Assembly (NCBI GenBank): GCA_905221605.1
Contig: CAJNDS010002155.1
Coordinates: 436,001-500,000, forward strand
Length of the DNA: 64,000 nt
Direction: 5' to 3'
Source: Symbiodinium natans
Taxonomy: Eukaryota > Sar > Dinophyceae > Suessiales > Symbiodiniaceae
Shown here: positions 39,270 through 50,405 of the stretch, in pieces
How positions within the stretch are numbered: the stretch's first letter is position 1
How the letters are laid out: each line of letters begins with the position of its first letter
Position numbers and translations under genes: made by a program
The notes under the pieces: model-generated
Seen by the model: the letters and a program-made list of their open reading frames with translations, nothing else
Databases searched by the model: none
Told to the model about the DNA's origin: nothing

Positions 39270-39600
39270 GGGCTCCAAGAGGGCGGTTGGGAAGGCGGGT
39301 TTCCAGCCCTAAAAACTCCAAGACCATGATTCCCAACCCCCCCTTCAAAAGGCTCCAGAGAGGGGGGTTGGGAAGGCGGGTTTCCAGCCCAAAACACTCC
39401 AAGACCATGATTCCCAACCCCCCCTTCAAGGGCTCCAGAGAGGGGGGTTGGGAAGGCGGGTTTCCAGCCCAAAACACTCCAAGACCATGATTCCCAACCC
39501 CCCCTTCAAAGGCTCCAGAGAGGGGGGTTGGGAAGGCGGGTTTCCAGCCCAAAACACTCCAAGACCATGATTCCCAAACCCCCCTTCAAGGGCTCCGAAT
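39270..39600. repeat. 80-bp tandem repeat, four copies
   Basis: Marker CAAGACCATGATTCCC at 39319, 39400, 39480 and 39560. Each unit holds GGTTGGGAAGGCGGGTTTCC and CCCCCCTTCAA. Confidence 0.95.
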
Positions 39601-39739
39601 ACGGGTAGTTGGTTCTAGGGTGGGTTGGGGATTGGCTCGAACTGGAATGGTTCGAGGGTGGGGTGGGGGAAAACAAAACATGAGGTTAACAAAATTAGGT
39701 TTTTTTGTCAATCCGGACCAACACTTTTGGTTCTACCTT

Positions 39740-40530
39740 CGGTCTGGGGAAAGCAAGCGCGAAGACAAGGGACATGCGACAAAGCCGACGAGCACGAAGG
39801 GAGGGGACATACGACAAACCCTAAGGGCGCGAAGGGAAGGGACATGCGACGAATCTGTAGACCTTTCATCAAACCATACGAGCACGGAGGGAGGGGACAT
39901 ACGACAAACCCTCCGAGCACGAAGGGAGGCATACGACAAACCCTAAGAGCACGAAGGGAGAGGGCGTACGACAAACCTGTAGACCTCTCGTCAAACCCTA
40001 CGAGCACGAAAGGAGGGGACATACGACAAACCTCGAAAATAAACCCGTACATTTCTCAATGTTTTGGGATTCTCTGCAAGCAGACAAAGAGGGACATACG
40101 ACAAAGCCGACGAGCACGAAGGGAGGGGACATACGACAAACCCTAAGAACACGAAGGGAGGGGACGTACGACAAACCTGTAGACCTCTCATCAAACCCTA
40201 CGAGCACGAAGGGAGGGGACATACGACAAACCCTACGAGCACGAAGGGAGGGGACATACGACAAACCTCTGAGAATAAAATCTCAGTTTCTGAATTCTTG
40301 GGATTCTTTGCAAGCAGACGAAGAGGGACACACGACAAAGCCGACGAGCACGAAGGGAGGCGACATACGACAAACTCTAACAGCACGAAGGGAGGGGACG
40401 TGCGACAAACCTGTAGACCTCTCATCAAACCCTACGAGCATGAAGGGAGGGACAAACCTTACGAGCACGAAGAGAGGGGACATACGACAAACCTCTAGGC
40501 CTCTCATCAAACCCTACGAGCAGGAGCCAA
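39740..40530. repeat. ~35-bp satellite with interspersed spacer
   Basis: Unit GAGCACGAAGGGAGGGGACATACGACAAACCCTAC-type, about twenty copies. The spacer CTGTAGACCTCTCATCAAACC recurs, and CTTGGGATTCTTTGCAAGCAG-like words recur at 40070 and 40300. A period not divisible by three explains overlapping open frames on both strands. Confidence 0.92.
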
Positions 40531-40639
40531 CATGAGGCGAGGTCACCGGGGCACTAATTGGAAAGAAACCATGTGGAAGCCAGGCAGCTTAAAGTGTGCC
40601 AAACACAACCAACAAGACGGCCAAAAATAGGCAGGGCCA

Positions 40640-41225
40640 CCGGGGAAAACGAGCAAAGTGAATATGAGCAGAAAGAGAACGAATACGAGTAGACTGACGT
40701 CGAGCAGAGAGAGAACGAATACGAGCAGAATGAATACGAGCAGAAAGAGAACGAGTACGAGCAGACTCAGTACGAGCAGAAAGACAGCGAAAACGAGCGG
40801 ACTGAAATCGAGCAGAGAGAGAGAACGAACACGCGCAGAAAGAGCACGAACACGAGCAGAAAGAGAACGAACACGAGCAAAATGAATATGAGCAGAAAGA
40901 GAACGAATACGAGCAGAATGATTACGAGCAGAGAGAGAACGAAGACGAGCAGATTGAAATCGAGCAGAGAGAGAGAGAGAGAGAGAGAGAGCGAATACGA
41001 ACAGAATGAATACGAGAAGAAAAACAACGAAAACGAGCGGACTGAAATCGAGCAGAGAGAGAACGAATACGAGCAGAATGAATACGAGCAGAACGAGAAC
41101 GAACACGAGACGAGCAGATCAGAAAAAGAACGAATACGAGCAGAATGAATACGAGCAGAAAGAAACGCATACGAGCAGAATGGAAACCAAGCAGAATGAC
41201 AAAGAACACGAGCAGAATGAATAAA
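40640..41225 (+). repeat. Purine-rich CGAGCAGAAAGAGAACGAATA satellite
   Basis: Nearly 600 bp with almost all purines plus C on the plus strand, in 12- and 18-bp multiples, encoding Glu/Asn/Tyr or Arg/Thr/Ser repeats depending on frame. The flank ATGTTTTGGGATTCTCTG at 41278 matches that at 40058. A protein-coding role is possible but unsupported. Confidence 0.85.
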
Positions 41226-41364
41226 TGAGGTTGGAGGACAGGGCTTGCTGAGGAAAATGTGAACTTTATATTTCTTAATGTTTTGGGATTCTCTGGGTGG
41301 GTGGGTTTTTTTCTAGAGTCCAGACAGCGGCTCTACTAGAGATTGCTCGACCCAGAGCTGCTGA

Positions 41365-41430
41365 ACCCTAAACCCTAAACCCTAAACCCTAAACCCTAAA
41401 CCCTAAACCCCTAAACCCCAGACCCTAAAC
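41365..41430 (-). repeat. CCCTAAA array
   Basis: About nine units. Confidence 0.95.
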
Positions 41431-41689
41431 CCTTCAGCTCTGGGCGGGCAAGTGCTGGGTTGGGGGGGTCACCCTGAGAGCGCGACGAGCCCACGCACGC
41501 CGCAGACTGACAGACATTGCGCCCTCCTAAGCTGCTCAGGCACTTAGGGTTTAGGTTGTAGGGTTTAGGGTTTAGGGCTGAAGGTTCAGAATTTAGGGTT
41601 TAGGGTTTAGGGATTGGGCGCAAAGCTTGGGGCTTCTACGATAGGGCTTATATCTTAAACCCTAAACCTTGAACCCTACACTTTCAAAG

Positions 41690-41885
41690 AAAGGGCTTTC
41701 AGTTGCTGGCTTGCTAGGGCCTTGCCATAGGAAGAAGGCTTTGCTGATATGGTCCCTCTTACAAAGGCTTCGGTCACAACTTTTGCCGATACAAGGAAGC
41801 CCGGTCTGAGAACAACCCCCATAGCAAGTTGTAACTCGGGCGAGGATGCAATATCCCACCCAGGAACGCTGAGCTCCGGAATCCT
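41690..41885 (-). CDS. Candidate exon, unrecognised gene
   Basis: A long minus frame of ordinary composition: PELSVPGWDIASSPELQLAM, GVVLRPGFLVSAKVVTEAFV, RGTISAKPSSYGKALASQQL. No repeat within. Not recognised; splice ends not fixed. Confidence 0.5.
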
Positions 41886-43358
41886 CACCCTCGGAATCCT
41901 AAACCCTGAGCCAAAAACCCCCCCTAAACCCTAAACCCTAAACCCTCCAACCCCCCCGACGACTTCGCCCTCTGCCCAGGGGCCAAGTCTGCCCCCGACG
42001 CCAAGGTCCACGGAGATTTTCCGCGTCGACGCTCTTGGCTTGAGCCCGGAACGGATGGCGAAGGCCCTTTGAAGGTAGGATGGTGCATGAGATGAGGGGT
42101 TTAGGGATTCAGGATGGTTTAGGGGATGAGGGGTTTCGTTGGTGTTTAAGTGTCTTCACAGGCCTTTTCAGGTTCGGAGGGGTTGTAATTTGAGGGTTTT
42201 GAGTACTTCCTGTGTGTAGAAAGGGGCCCGGGGTTTTTAGGCTGTGTGTGTGGTCGGGCTTGCAGGGGAAACCCTAAACCCTTTAAACCTCAATACACTA
42301 AACCTTGAACCCTAGCGTTTCTAGAGGGGGGGATTCATGTCTGAAGCCCCTCAACTCTAAACCTCTTTGGAGCCTGAGCTTCCCGAGGAGGAGGGGAGGG
42401 GGATTCGCAGGTTTGGCCTCCGCAATGGCCGACAGCAAGCTCCTCGGCAAGAGAAGCGCGAGCTCAAAAGGAGCTGCGATCTTTCGAGTCATAGGAGCTG
42501 CGATCTTTAGAGTCAGACACTTGAGGGTTGTGAGCTTCTTTGCTAGTGCCTTGCGCACTGCTTTGCATGCCTTAGCGCACGCTCGGGGCTGTTCCACAGA
42601 AAGCTTGCGAACCTGATATATTTACATTTAGGGCGGTTTAGGGTTTAGGGTGTAGGGTTTAGGGTTAGAATTGGATCCGAAGATGGGTGCTTGTTGAGTA
42701 ACTGCGGCGTGGTATAGCCCAACTGCGTGATATGCACGAAATGTCATGACTTCCTTCCAGTATGGAGATTGCTGCCTCTACACCTGCCCTAAACCCTAAA
42801 CCCTAAACCCTAAACCCTAAAACTATCCCTATAGCTTAGGGGAGAACCGTACACCGATTGATCTGCGACATGGGAGTAGCGGGAGGCCTTGCTTCCTATT
42901 GCCTTGGCTTGGGGTTTAGGGTTAGGGGTTTATAGGGTTTATAGGGTTTATAGGGTTCATAGGGTTCATAACGTTCATAGGGTTTATAGGGTTTATAGGG
43001 TTTGGGGTTTAGGTCGGGCAACAAGCTCCGTGAAGCTACGCTGCAGCGTCATGGTAGCGACTGCCATCAGAACGCTCCATGTACAGGACGCCAAGGCTCT
43101 AGACAATTTCAGGGACGATACTATCACGGACCCCAAAAAAGGGGCCAAGTAGACCCAATGATCCTCCCACCAAGGGGCAGATTGTCTGGAGAAACCTGTT
43201 GCAGGATGGGGTGGTTTGCTCACACACACACACACAGGAACTTTCTTGGGCGCTTTGGTGTTGAGGGGTTGAGGAGGATTTCGAAAGTGAGGCTGATCAT
43301 GCCAAGCACAGGATTCCTCCTGCGCTGTTTAGGGTTTAGGGTTTAGTCAACCCTAAAC

Positions 43359-43404
43359 CCTTTGCACGATGCCTTGCTGGACTCGTTCTCCAGGTCCAAA
43401 TAGC
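43359..43404 (-). CDS. Candidate exon, donor inside telomere-like repeat
   Basis: TCCACAG|G acceptor, frame YLDLENESSKASCK, and exon end AAAGG|GTTTAGGG, where the donor GT belongs to the TTTAGGG repeat. The minus-strand exons that precede it (43622, 44006, 44455, 44870) may be the same gene. Confidence 0.5.
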
Positions 43405-43621
43405 CTGTGGAGAGTGCCGCTGTTAGCCCATGGGCTTAGGTTTAGTAAGGCCTGTAGAGCTGGCAAAGCTCGGGTTCTTTAGGAGTCTTCGGGTCTGAGC
43501 TTTGAGGACTTTAGGGTGAAGGGGAAAGGGGCCAGGCGATTTCAGGGGGGGTTGAATGCGAGTTCAGGAGAAAGGGTTTATTGAACGGCTTCAAGGAGAT
43601 CCCTTTCTGCTGCCCACGGCC

Positions 43622-43684
43622 TACTCGAGGTGCGAAGGGGTGGCCGATCTTCTGCAGGGCCTGGAAGAGGGGCCAGTACATCTC
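43622..43684 (-). CDS. Candidate exon, unrecognised gene
   Basis: TTGCCAG|G acceptor, frame EMYWPLFQALQKIGHPFAPR. Protein-like, aromatic. Confidence 0.5.
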
Positions 43685-44005
43685 CTGGCAATTTAGGCTT
43701 CAATGGGGTTTATACGCTTTAGGGTTTAGGGTTTAAGGTTTTAGGGTCGGGGGCTTTGGGCTTCGGGGTTTATGATCTCGGGCGGAACTCCTTTGGGTGC
43801 TGTTTGTCTTCGGTGCGTGTGACTTCGGGCTTTCGAGGGCGTGGGTTCCAGGCTACAACATCAACCCCAAAACCCCCCAAAACCCTAGACTTAGCCCCTA
43901 AACCCCCAGACCTAAAACTTCAAACCCCTAAACCCCTAAGCCCCTGAAACCTAAACCCTAAACCCCTAAACCCCTAAACCCCAAAGTCCTATAAAGCCTT
44001 GAATC

Positions 44006-44073
44006 CTCGCCGGAGTCGCAGTCCTCGGCCAGCGGTGGGAGCGCCCCTTGCGAGCCGAGAGTCACGAAGTAGC
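44006..44073 (-). CDS. Candidate exon, unrecognised gene
   Basis: CTCCCAG|G acceptor; frame YFVTLGSQGALPPLAEDCDS, then GE; GAG|GATTCA donor of GA type. Confidence 0.5.
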
Positions 44074-44454
44074 CTGGGAGGATGAACGAAGGTTTTTCGG
44101 GTTTAGGGTTTAGGGTTTAGAGTTTAGGGTTTAGGGTTTAGGGTTTAGGGTGTAGCGTTACAGAGGTTAGGGTTTAGGCCCCGAACTTTGGGGTTTAGGG
44201 TTGTGGGGCTTTTTGGATGTACGGTTCGTTGCGTTGAGGGTTCAGGTTGTAGCTCTTAGCTACAGTAAGCTCGGCTGTCCTGAAAATCCGAACCCAAGAC
44301 CCCTGAACCGTAGACTTCACTCGCCCCTCCCCAACCCAACACCTGAGCCCCAAACAGAGCGGAGGGGGGCGGAGGGAGGGTTGATTCCACGCTGGTTACC
44401 AACAGAGGGCCCATCACCATTAGGGTTTAGGGTTTAGGGTTTAGGGTTGAGGCC

Positions 44455-44525
44455 TCCCCCCGCCACATCCACCGCAACGCGCCTGCATTGAAAGCGCCGT
44501 CGTCGGCGCGGTGGGGATTCTCCTC
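44455..44525 (-). CDS. Candidate exon, unrecognised gene
   Basis: Minus frame ENPHRADDGAFNAGALRWMW. Ends approximate. Confidence 0.4.
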
Positions 44526-44869
44526 CTCTTTCTCAGGGCTGCTCTACACGTGGCTCACCTCGAGATGCACCTTTTACAGTAGGCCTTGTGGGGGAGGTTT
44601 GGTTTGAGACCCCAGAAGCTCAGCAAACTTGTTCCCAGGGTGAAGTTTGGGATGTAAAGATTCGTGCTACTACCAGCTTCAGGACTTCCCAAACCCCTAC
44701 AAGCCCTAAGCCCAAAACCCTACAAACCCTGAACCCTATAAACCCTGAACCCTATAAACCCTAAACCCTATAAACCCTAAACCCTATAAACCCAATCAAC
44801 CCTGTAAACCCTATAAATCTAATCAACCCTATAAACCCTAAAACCCCTAAACCTTTTGGGGCTGCCTCG

Positions 44870-44943
44870 CATCGCCCAGCCTCGATCACCCACAAGCCGG
44901 CACCGCCGCCCGTGCCTACGAGGGTCTCGAGGAAGGTCTGCAC
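44870..44943 (-). CDS. Candidate exon, unrecognised gene
   Basis: TCTCAG|G acceptor; frame VQTFLETLVGTGGGAGLWVI, then EAGRCEAAP. The glycine-rich turn could be a nucleotide-binding or barrel loop. The intron beyond is made of CCCTATAAA 9-mers (44711-44830). Confidence 0.5.
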
Positions 44944-45469
44944 CTGAGACGGCTTGGAGTAGGTTTCTTTTAAACTGGAATCACGCAACGCCCCTAAACC
45001 AGAGGGATTTGGGGAAGCTCCTCCAGCTGATCCCCGGCCCCAAACCCGGTGAAGCTCACCCTAAACCCTAAACCCTAAAACCCTAAACCCTACACCGCTG
45101 GGTCCCGCGGCGGTCTGCGGGGTCTCGCCCAGACCTGGAGAGCCCCCCCCGAGTTTCGGGGCTTTGGGCTTGTTCCACGTTCAGGGTCTCGGGCTTGGGT
45201 CTGCTTATTCAAGGCTTTAGGGTTTTGGGGTTATATTATAGGGTCCGGGTGTTTTTAAGTGCTTGTAGGATTATTTGGGTTTTGGGGTTCTAGGGTCAGG
45301 GATCTCCAGGGTGTGTTTAGGGTTTCTTCGGCTTGTTCAAGGTTTGTTAGGGTTGTTGGGGCGGCGGGTTGGGTTCAAGGTTTAGGGTTTAGGGATGGGG
45401 TTTAGGGTCGGATTAGGGTTGTTGAACATTCTTCTCTCGTTGAAGAACTTGCGTCCAGTTTCCAATTTT

Positions 45470-45548
45470 TGCTGATGCAAAATAATGCCGAGGGTGGCAG
45501 AAGACCCAAGCATCTTGTCGCGAGCGATACGGATGGACAAGCTTCTGC
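45470..45548 (-). CDS. Candidate exon
   Basis: ACAAG|G acceptor; frame RSLSIRIARDKMLGSSATLG, then IILHQ. Follows the MSS51-like exons; may be the end of that gene or a new one. Confidence 0.45.
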
Positions 45549-45554
45549 CTTGTT

Positions 45555-45640
45555 TGTCCCTAAACCCTAAACCCTAAACCCTAAACCCTAAACCCTAAAC
45601 CCTAAACCCCAAACCCTAAACCCTAAACCCTAAACCCTGC
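45555..45640 (-). repeat. CCCTAAA array
   Basis: Twelve units between two candidate exons. Confidence 0.96.
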
Positions 45641-45688
45641 GTTCTTGCCATTCATGGTCCTGTTAAGCCCTGACACTGCAACGGAGAC
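45640..45688 (-). CDS. Candidate exon
   Basis: GAGCAG|G acceptor; frame VSVAVSGLNRTMNGKN; the 3' end merges with a TTTAGGG repeat in gene sense. Confidence 0.45.
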
Positions 45689-45862
45689 CTGCTCACTAAA
45701 CAATAGGCCTGAAGCAAGCCGCAGACCTGCGGTTCGGGTTTGGGGTTTGGGGTTTAGGTTTTAGGGTTTAGGGTCAAGGGTTCAGGGTTTAGGGTTTAGG
45801 GTTGAGGGTTTAGGGTTTAGGGTTCAGGGCGTCCTAAACCCTAAACCCTAAACCCTCAATAC

Positions 45863-46749
45863 CTCGAAGCTCTGTGCCTCCTGGCACCCGGTAGGCCGTG
45901 ATGAGCACCGGAACCCGAGTCTCTGCCCAATGCCTGGCGGTGCGCGCTCTGGGACTCAAGCACGAGGGTTTCTAGGATTAAGGGGGGATCAGGTTAGGGT
46001 TTAGGGTTTAGGGTTTCGGGTGTAGGGTTTAGGGTCCAGTGTTGAGGGTTGTAAGGTGTACGGATTCGGGCTCCCTGGTCCCGAAAAAACCAAAGCCCGC
46101 AAGAAGCCGGTTGAACACTTCACTGGAGCCCGGCGCTTTGCAGTGGGGCGTGCGACGTGCGGGTTTAGGGCTGAGGATTCGGGCTGAGGGTGAGGGCTGA
46201 AGTCTTTGGCTCAGAGGCTAGAGCTTACTCGTATCCCTTGGATCTGCGCGTCAGCTGGCCGAAACCCTAACCAGGATTATGTGAACTGTGAACCTAAGCC
46301 CCAAACCAAGCCTTCAGGGAGATGGCGGGTCCCCGGGACAAAAGTGTGGAGACTCTCCTTTTCTCCCCCGATTCACGGTACAGACCCTGTAGCCGGACGC
46401 CCTGACACCCTAATGCCCCCCTAGCCCAAGACCCTAAACCCTAAACCCTAAACCCTAAACCCTAAACCCTAAACCCTAAACCCTAAACCCTAAACCCTAA
46501 ACCCTAAACCCTAAACCCTCACCTTCAAGGCGCCCCGTCTTGAGCCCAAGAGGCCTGAGGCACGGGTACCAGGCGAAGTAGTGCACGTCGAGACCTGGAA
46601 TGCCACAAACCCGAGGCCCCGAACGCCCCCCCCCCAGACCCACTACTGGGTTTAGGGTTTAGGGTTTAGGGTTTAGGGTTTAGGGTTTCGGGTTTAGGGT
46701 TTAGGGTTTCGGGTTTAGGGTTTAGGGTTTAGGGTTTAGGGTTTAGGGT

Positions 46750-46781
<32 letters not shown>

Positions 46782-46791
46782 GGTTTAGGGT

Positions 46792-46823
<32 letters not shown>

Positions 46824-49800
46824 GGTTAACTCAACTTCAGCCCAAACAACACAAGCTCTAACCCGCCTAAAACCCATATTCTTGCACTCTCAACAAACCC
46901 TTAAACCCAAAAGCCCCTCTCGAGCCCTCAGACCTTCAACACCGCGCCCGAAACCCTACAACTTTCAAGCTGAGACTCGACCTTTTAAGAAAAAGTCTTT
47001 GAAAGGAGTATACCCGTCTTAAACCCAGTCAGGAAAAACATGAAATATCCCAAGGGCCTACAGTAGCCCAGTCTCTTAGTTCGAGTGAACGTGGGAGGTA
47101 GGGCCAGGTAGGGCTTCAGGGCCCAAAATTAGGGCTTAGGCCTGCTCTGTGGGCGAGCTGACGTTTTCCAGAATCCCCCCTATGAGGGCCCCTAAACCCT
47201 AAACCCTAAACCCTAAACCCTAAACCCCACTAGTAGGATCATTAAGTTTAAGTGGCCGAATTCTGCGGCGGCCCCCGACTGGCAGGGAACCAGCGAGGAA
47301 CCAATTCAAGAACAGAAAGGGTGCTCCTTTGTGCGTCTTGAAGGGGCTTAGGGTTTAGGGTTAAGGGTTTAGGGTTTAAAAAAGTTTAGGGGCCCCCGTA
47401 AGGGGATTCTGGAAAACGCCGAACCCCTTCAAAAGGGAACTACTCTGTACCCTAGCGACCCTCATTGGCGAATAGCCATCCTCGGGATGTGTGCATTTGT
47501 GCGTCGGGTTCACCGACTCTGCCCCAGTCGCTAAACCCCTAAAGCCCCTAAACCCGCCCCAAAACCCCCTAAACCCCTGAAGCCCCTTCAAGCCCCTGGA
47601 GCCCCGAGAGTCCCTGACCCTAAACCCTAAACCCTAAACCCTAAACCCTAAACCCTAAACCCTAAACCCTAAACCCTAAACCCTCCCCCAAGAAGCCCAA
47701 ACCTCACCCTCCCACCTGGATGGAAAAGCACCACCAGCTGGGGGGCTTCCAGGTCCTTTCGAGGACACCGCAAGGGCGATTCGGGTTTCGGGTTTAGGGT
47801 TTGGGGTTTAGGGTTTTAGGGTTTTAGGGTTTAGTGTTTAGGATTTCTGGGTTTAGGATTTCTGGGTTTAGGGCGGGGGGTTTTAAAGACTAAAGAAGGG
47901 GCTTTATAGAAGCAAACCCACAATAAACCCTTTGCAAGTCAGACGCTCAAGGTTGGGCGTTCGGCCCGCGAAACTTAAAACCCTAAAACCCTAACACCCC
48001 AAGCCCTAAACACCCTAGATCCTAGACCCTAAACCTTAAACCCTAAATCCTAACACCTGCCGGCCTGAGCTCGGACAAGGAGCCGCTGGTACGTCTGCGG
48101 GAACACGGACCTTGGCGGAGGGGTCAAGAACCCTGAGTTTAGGGTTTAGGGTTTCGGGTTTGGGGCTTGGGGCTTAGGGGTTAGGGACGTTTTTGCTTAG
48201 GATCTAGGGTTTCGGGTTTGGAATTTAGGGTTTAGGGATGTTTATGTTTAGGGTTGCCTTAGGAAGCCAAAGCCTACTTTGACCCAAGGATCCTACAAAG
48301 AACCCGAAACAGGGTAGGCTCTGGGTGCTTCAGGTAATCCATGGAGAAAAGGGGAGGAGTAAGGAGATAGGAGCCCTTTGTTTGAGCTTCCCAAAAGTCA
48401 TCCATAGTTGGGGGAGAGGGGGGGGGTGGGGGGAATAGGTCGCTAACCCCGAAACCCCACACCCTCCTCAAGCTGCCACTGGTACCAGGTCCAGGCTAGC
48501 GACTGCCCGCACACAGCAGGGTTTAGGGTTTAGGGTTTAGGGTTTAGGGTTTAGGGTTTAGGGTTTAGGGTTTAGGGTTTAGGGTTTAGGGTTTAAGGTT
48601 TAGGGTGTCATAAATCCCTCAACCGAGCTCCCGGCACCTGCAGTCCGCCCACGACGACCGGCCCCAGGAGTGCCTCTAGGGCTTAGGGTTTAGAGTTTAG
48701 GGTTTAGGGTTTAGGGTTTAGGGTTTAGGGTTTAGGCTTTGGGGTTTAGGGTTTAGGGCTTCGGGCTCAGGGTTTAGGGTCTAGGGTCTAGGGTCTACGG
48801 TTAGGGAGCATGCCGACAGTCCCGAGACGACGGTTTTGCATTGGGGGGATTCACTTAGCAGATACCATTTCCATTTTCTAACCATGCACCACCCCTAGCA
48901 CCCAAACACTAGCAACCTACGCCTCAACCTTCACCTCACCTATAGACCCATAGTAAGACCCACCTGAACAAACCATACTACCCTACCAGTAAGACCCTGG
49001 AACTTACCCTAGAAACCCTAGAAACCCTAAAAACCCTAAACCCTAAACCCTAAACCTAAAACCCCCGACACCTCCGCGGGCTCCCGCCCGGCACCAGCAG
49101 CGTGAGGCCCGACCTCAGGGAATTCTCGGAAACTCGGGCTTTGGTTTGGGCCCTGCACCCTAAACCCTAAACCCTAAACCCTAAACCCTAAACCCTAAAC
49201 CCTAAACCCTAAACCCTAAACCCTAAACCCTAAACCCTAAACCCTAAACCCAACCCTAAACCCTAAACCCTACTCCCCAAAATATATGCAGCCGTTCAGG
49301 GATGATATTCAAGGTTTTTCGGGTTGAGGGGTTTAGGGCTTCAGACTTGCGAGACTTACAGGGCTTTGGTTGTGAGGGGACTTTCGGATGGGGTTTTGGT
49401 GGGTTGCCTGCTAGAGCTTTAGGGTTTAGGGTTTAGGGTTTAGGGTTTAGGGTTTAGGGTTTAGGGTTTAGGGTTTAGGGTTTAGGGTTTAGGGTTTAGG
49501 GTTTAGGGTTTAGGGCCTAGGGTTTAGGGTTTAGGGTTTAGGGTTTAGGGCCGGGCTCATTGTGGCTTGCATAGGTGAACACTCTACCCAGCTCAGGCCT
49601 CGACTAAGACAACGCGTGCCCCTGGAGCAAGGGCCTTGGCGAGCACCTTACCGAGCGCAACGTGGAAGTGCGACAGCGGAAGCTCAACCCTTCAACTGAA
49701 CCCAAACCCTGAGCCAAAAAGTAACCGCAATTCCGGCTTTGGCAAGCAGGGGCAGGTGAGGCAAGCGGGGTAAGCAGGCCCTTCCCCTTCTCAACCTGTC

Positions 49801-50242
49801 GCCGAGATGGAAGCCTCCTCGACAGATCCGATCCAGATCTTGCCTTCACAAAACCCTCGAAATCCAATCCTCAAATCAGGATTCAGGCATACTAGGTCGA
49901 CATTCGGTTGACGTAGGCAAGTTACAGCCCGCTGGGCCTCTTGCCCAAGTGAGGCAAGCGAGAGATCCAGGCAAGTGCAGCAAAAGCAGCCCCTCCTGTC
50001 CCCCCCAAGACATGGCGGATTCAGGGCCCTTAAGCTTCATTAAGGAGGGAACCTAAAAACCCTTGAAGGAGGGAACCTAAAACCCTCAACTTGGGAGGTT
50101 TAGGGGTTTAGGTTTTACCTATACCCCCGCCCCCCCCCCCCCCCCCCCCCCCCCCCCAACACAAGCACCCCATCCCCCCTCTCTTTGCGGCCTCAAAGTC
50201 CAGCGAACGCTCGGCGTCGCCCACTCCCACAAAGTGCACCAC
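45863..50242 (-). CDS. MSS51 C-terminal-domain-like protein, split gene (tentative)
   Basis: Minus-strand exons in order: 50242-50180 (VVHFVGVGDAERSLDFEAAK), 49690-49600 (FHVALGKVLAKALAPGARVV, boundaries unsure), a 49130-region exon (VGPHAAGAGREPAE), 48110-48065 (SVFPQTYQRLLVRAQ), 47755-47708 (DLEAPQLVVLFHPGGR), 46594-46523 (LDVHYFAWYPCLRPLGLKTG), a 46140-region exon (APGSSEVFNRLLAGF) and 45933-45863 (HWAETRVPVLITAYRVPGG). The sequence of motifs (hhVGxxxE, vGP, PxLVVxFxPG, WxPxL, PVLxTAY) is that of the domain found at the C terminus of Mss51-like, often MYND-finger, proteins. The 48110 and 47755 exons join in phase 0 across a GC-AG intron. No MYND finger found; function in this organism unknown. 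Exons at 51050 and 51780 may extend the N terminus. Confidence 0.5.
46430..46520 (-). repeat. CCCTAAA array
   Basis: Thirteen units ending three bases from a candidate exon donor. Confidence 0.96.
46648..46828 (+). repeat. TTTAGGG to TTGAGGG array
   Basis: First half TTTAGGG, second half TTGAGGG, same period. Confidence 0.95.
48520..48795 (+). repeat. TTTAGGG arrays with a 70-bp gap
   Basis: 48520-48605 and 48680-48795; the gap (48620-48675) has an open minus frame ALLGPVVVGGLQ that could be an exon. Confidence 0.93.
49155..49553. repeat. Inverted pair: CCCTAAA then TTTAGGG
   Basis: CCCTAAA at 49155-49275 and TTTAGGG at 49419-49553; about 120 and 135 bp of complementary repeat with a 140-bp loop. 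Confidence 0.95.
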
Positions 50243-50405
50243 CTCCACTCTAAACATGAGGGTTTAGGGTTTAGGGTTTAGGGTTTTAGGGTTTAGGGTT
50301 TAGGGTTTAGGGTTTAGGGTTTAGGGTTTAGGGTTTAGGGTTTAGGGTTTAGGGTTTAGGGTTTAGGGTTTGGGGTTTAGGGTTAGGGTTTAGGGTGTAG
50401 GGTTT
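50130..50405. repeat. C homopolymer (28) and TTTAGGG array
   Basis: C run at 50130-50157; TTTAGGG at 50260-50405, with the VVHFVGVGD exon between them. Confidence 0.95.

Noticed and set aside
39620-40535. Long frames with TKGGDIRQTL-type peptide repeats
   Set aside because: The 35-bp unit cycles through all three frames on both strands; no initiation or splice context favours one.
40543-41106. 187-codon hydrophobic minus frame resembling a membrane protein
   Set aside because: It is the complement of the purine-rich satellite; Leu/Val/Phe periodicity follows the 12/18-bp repeat.
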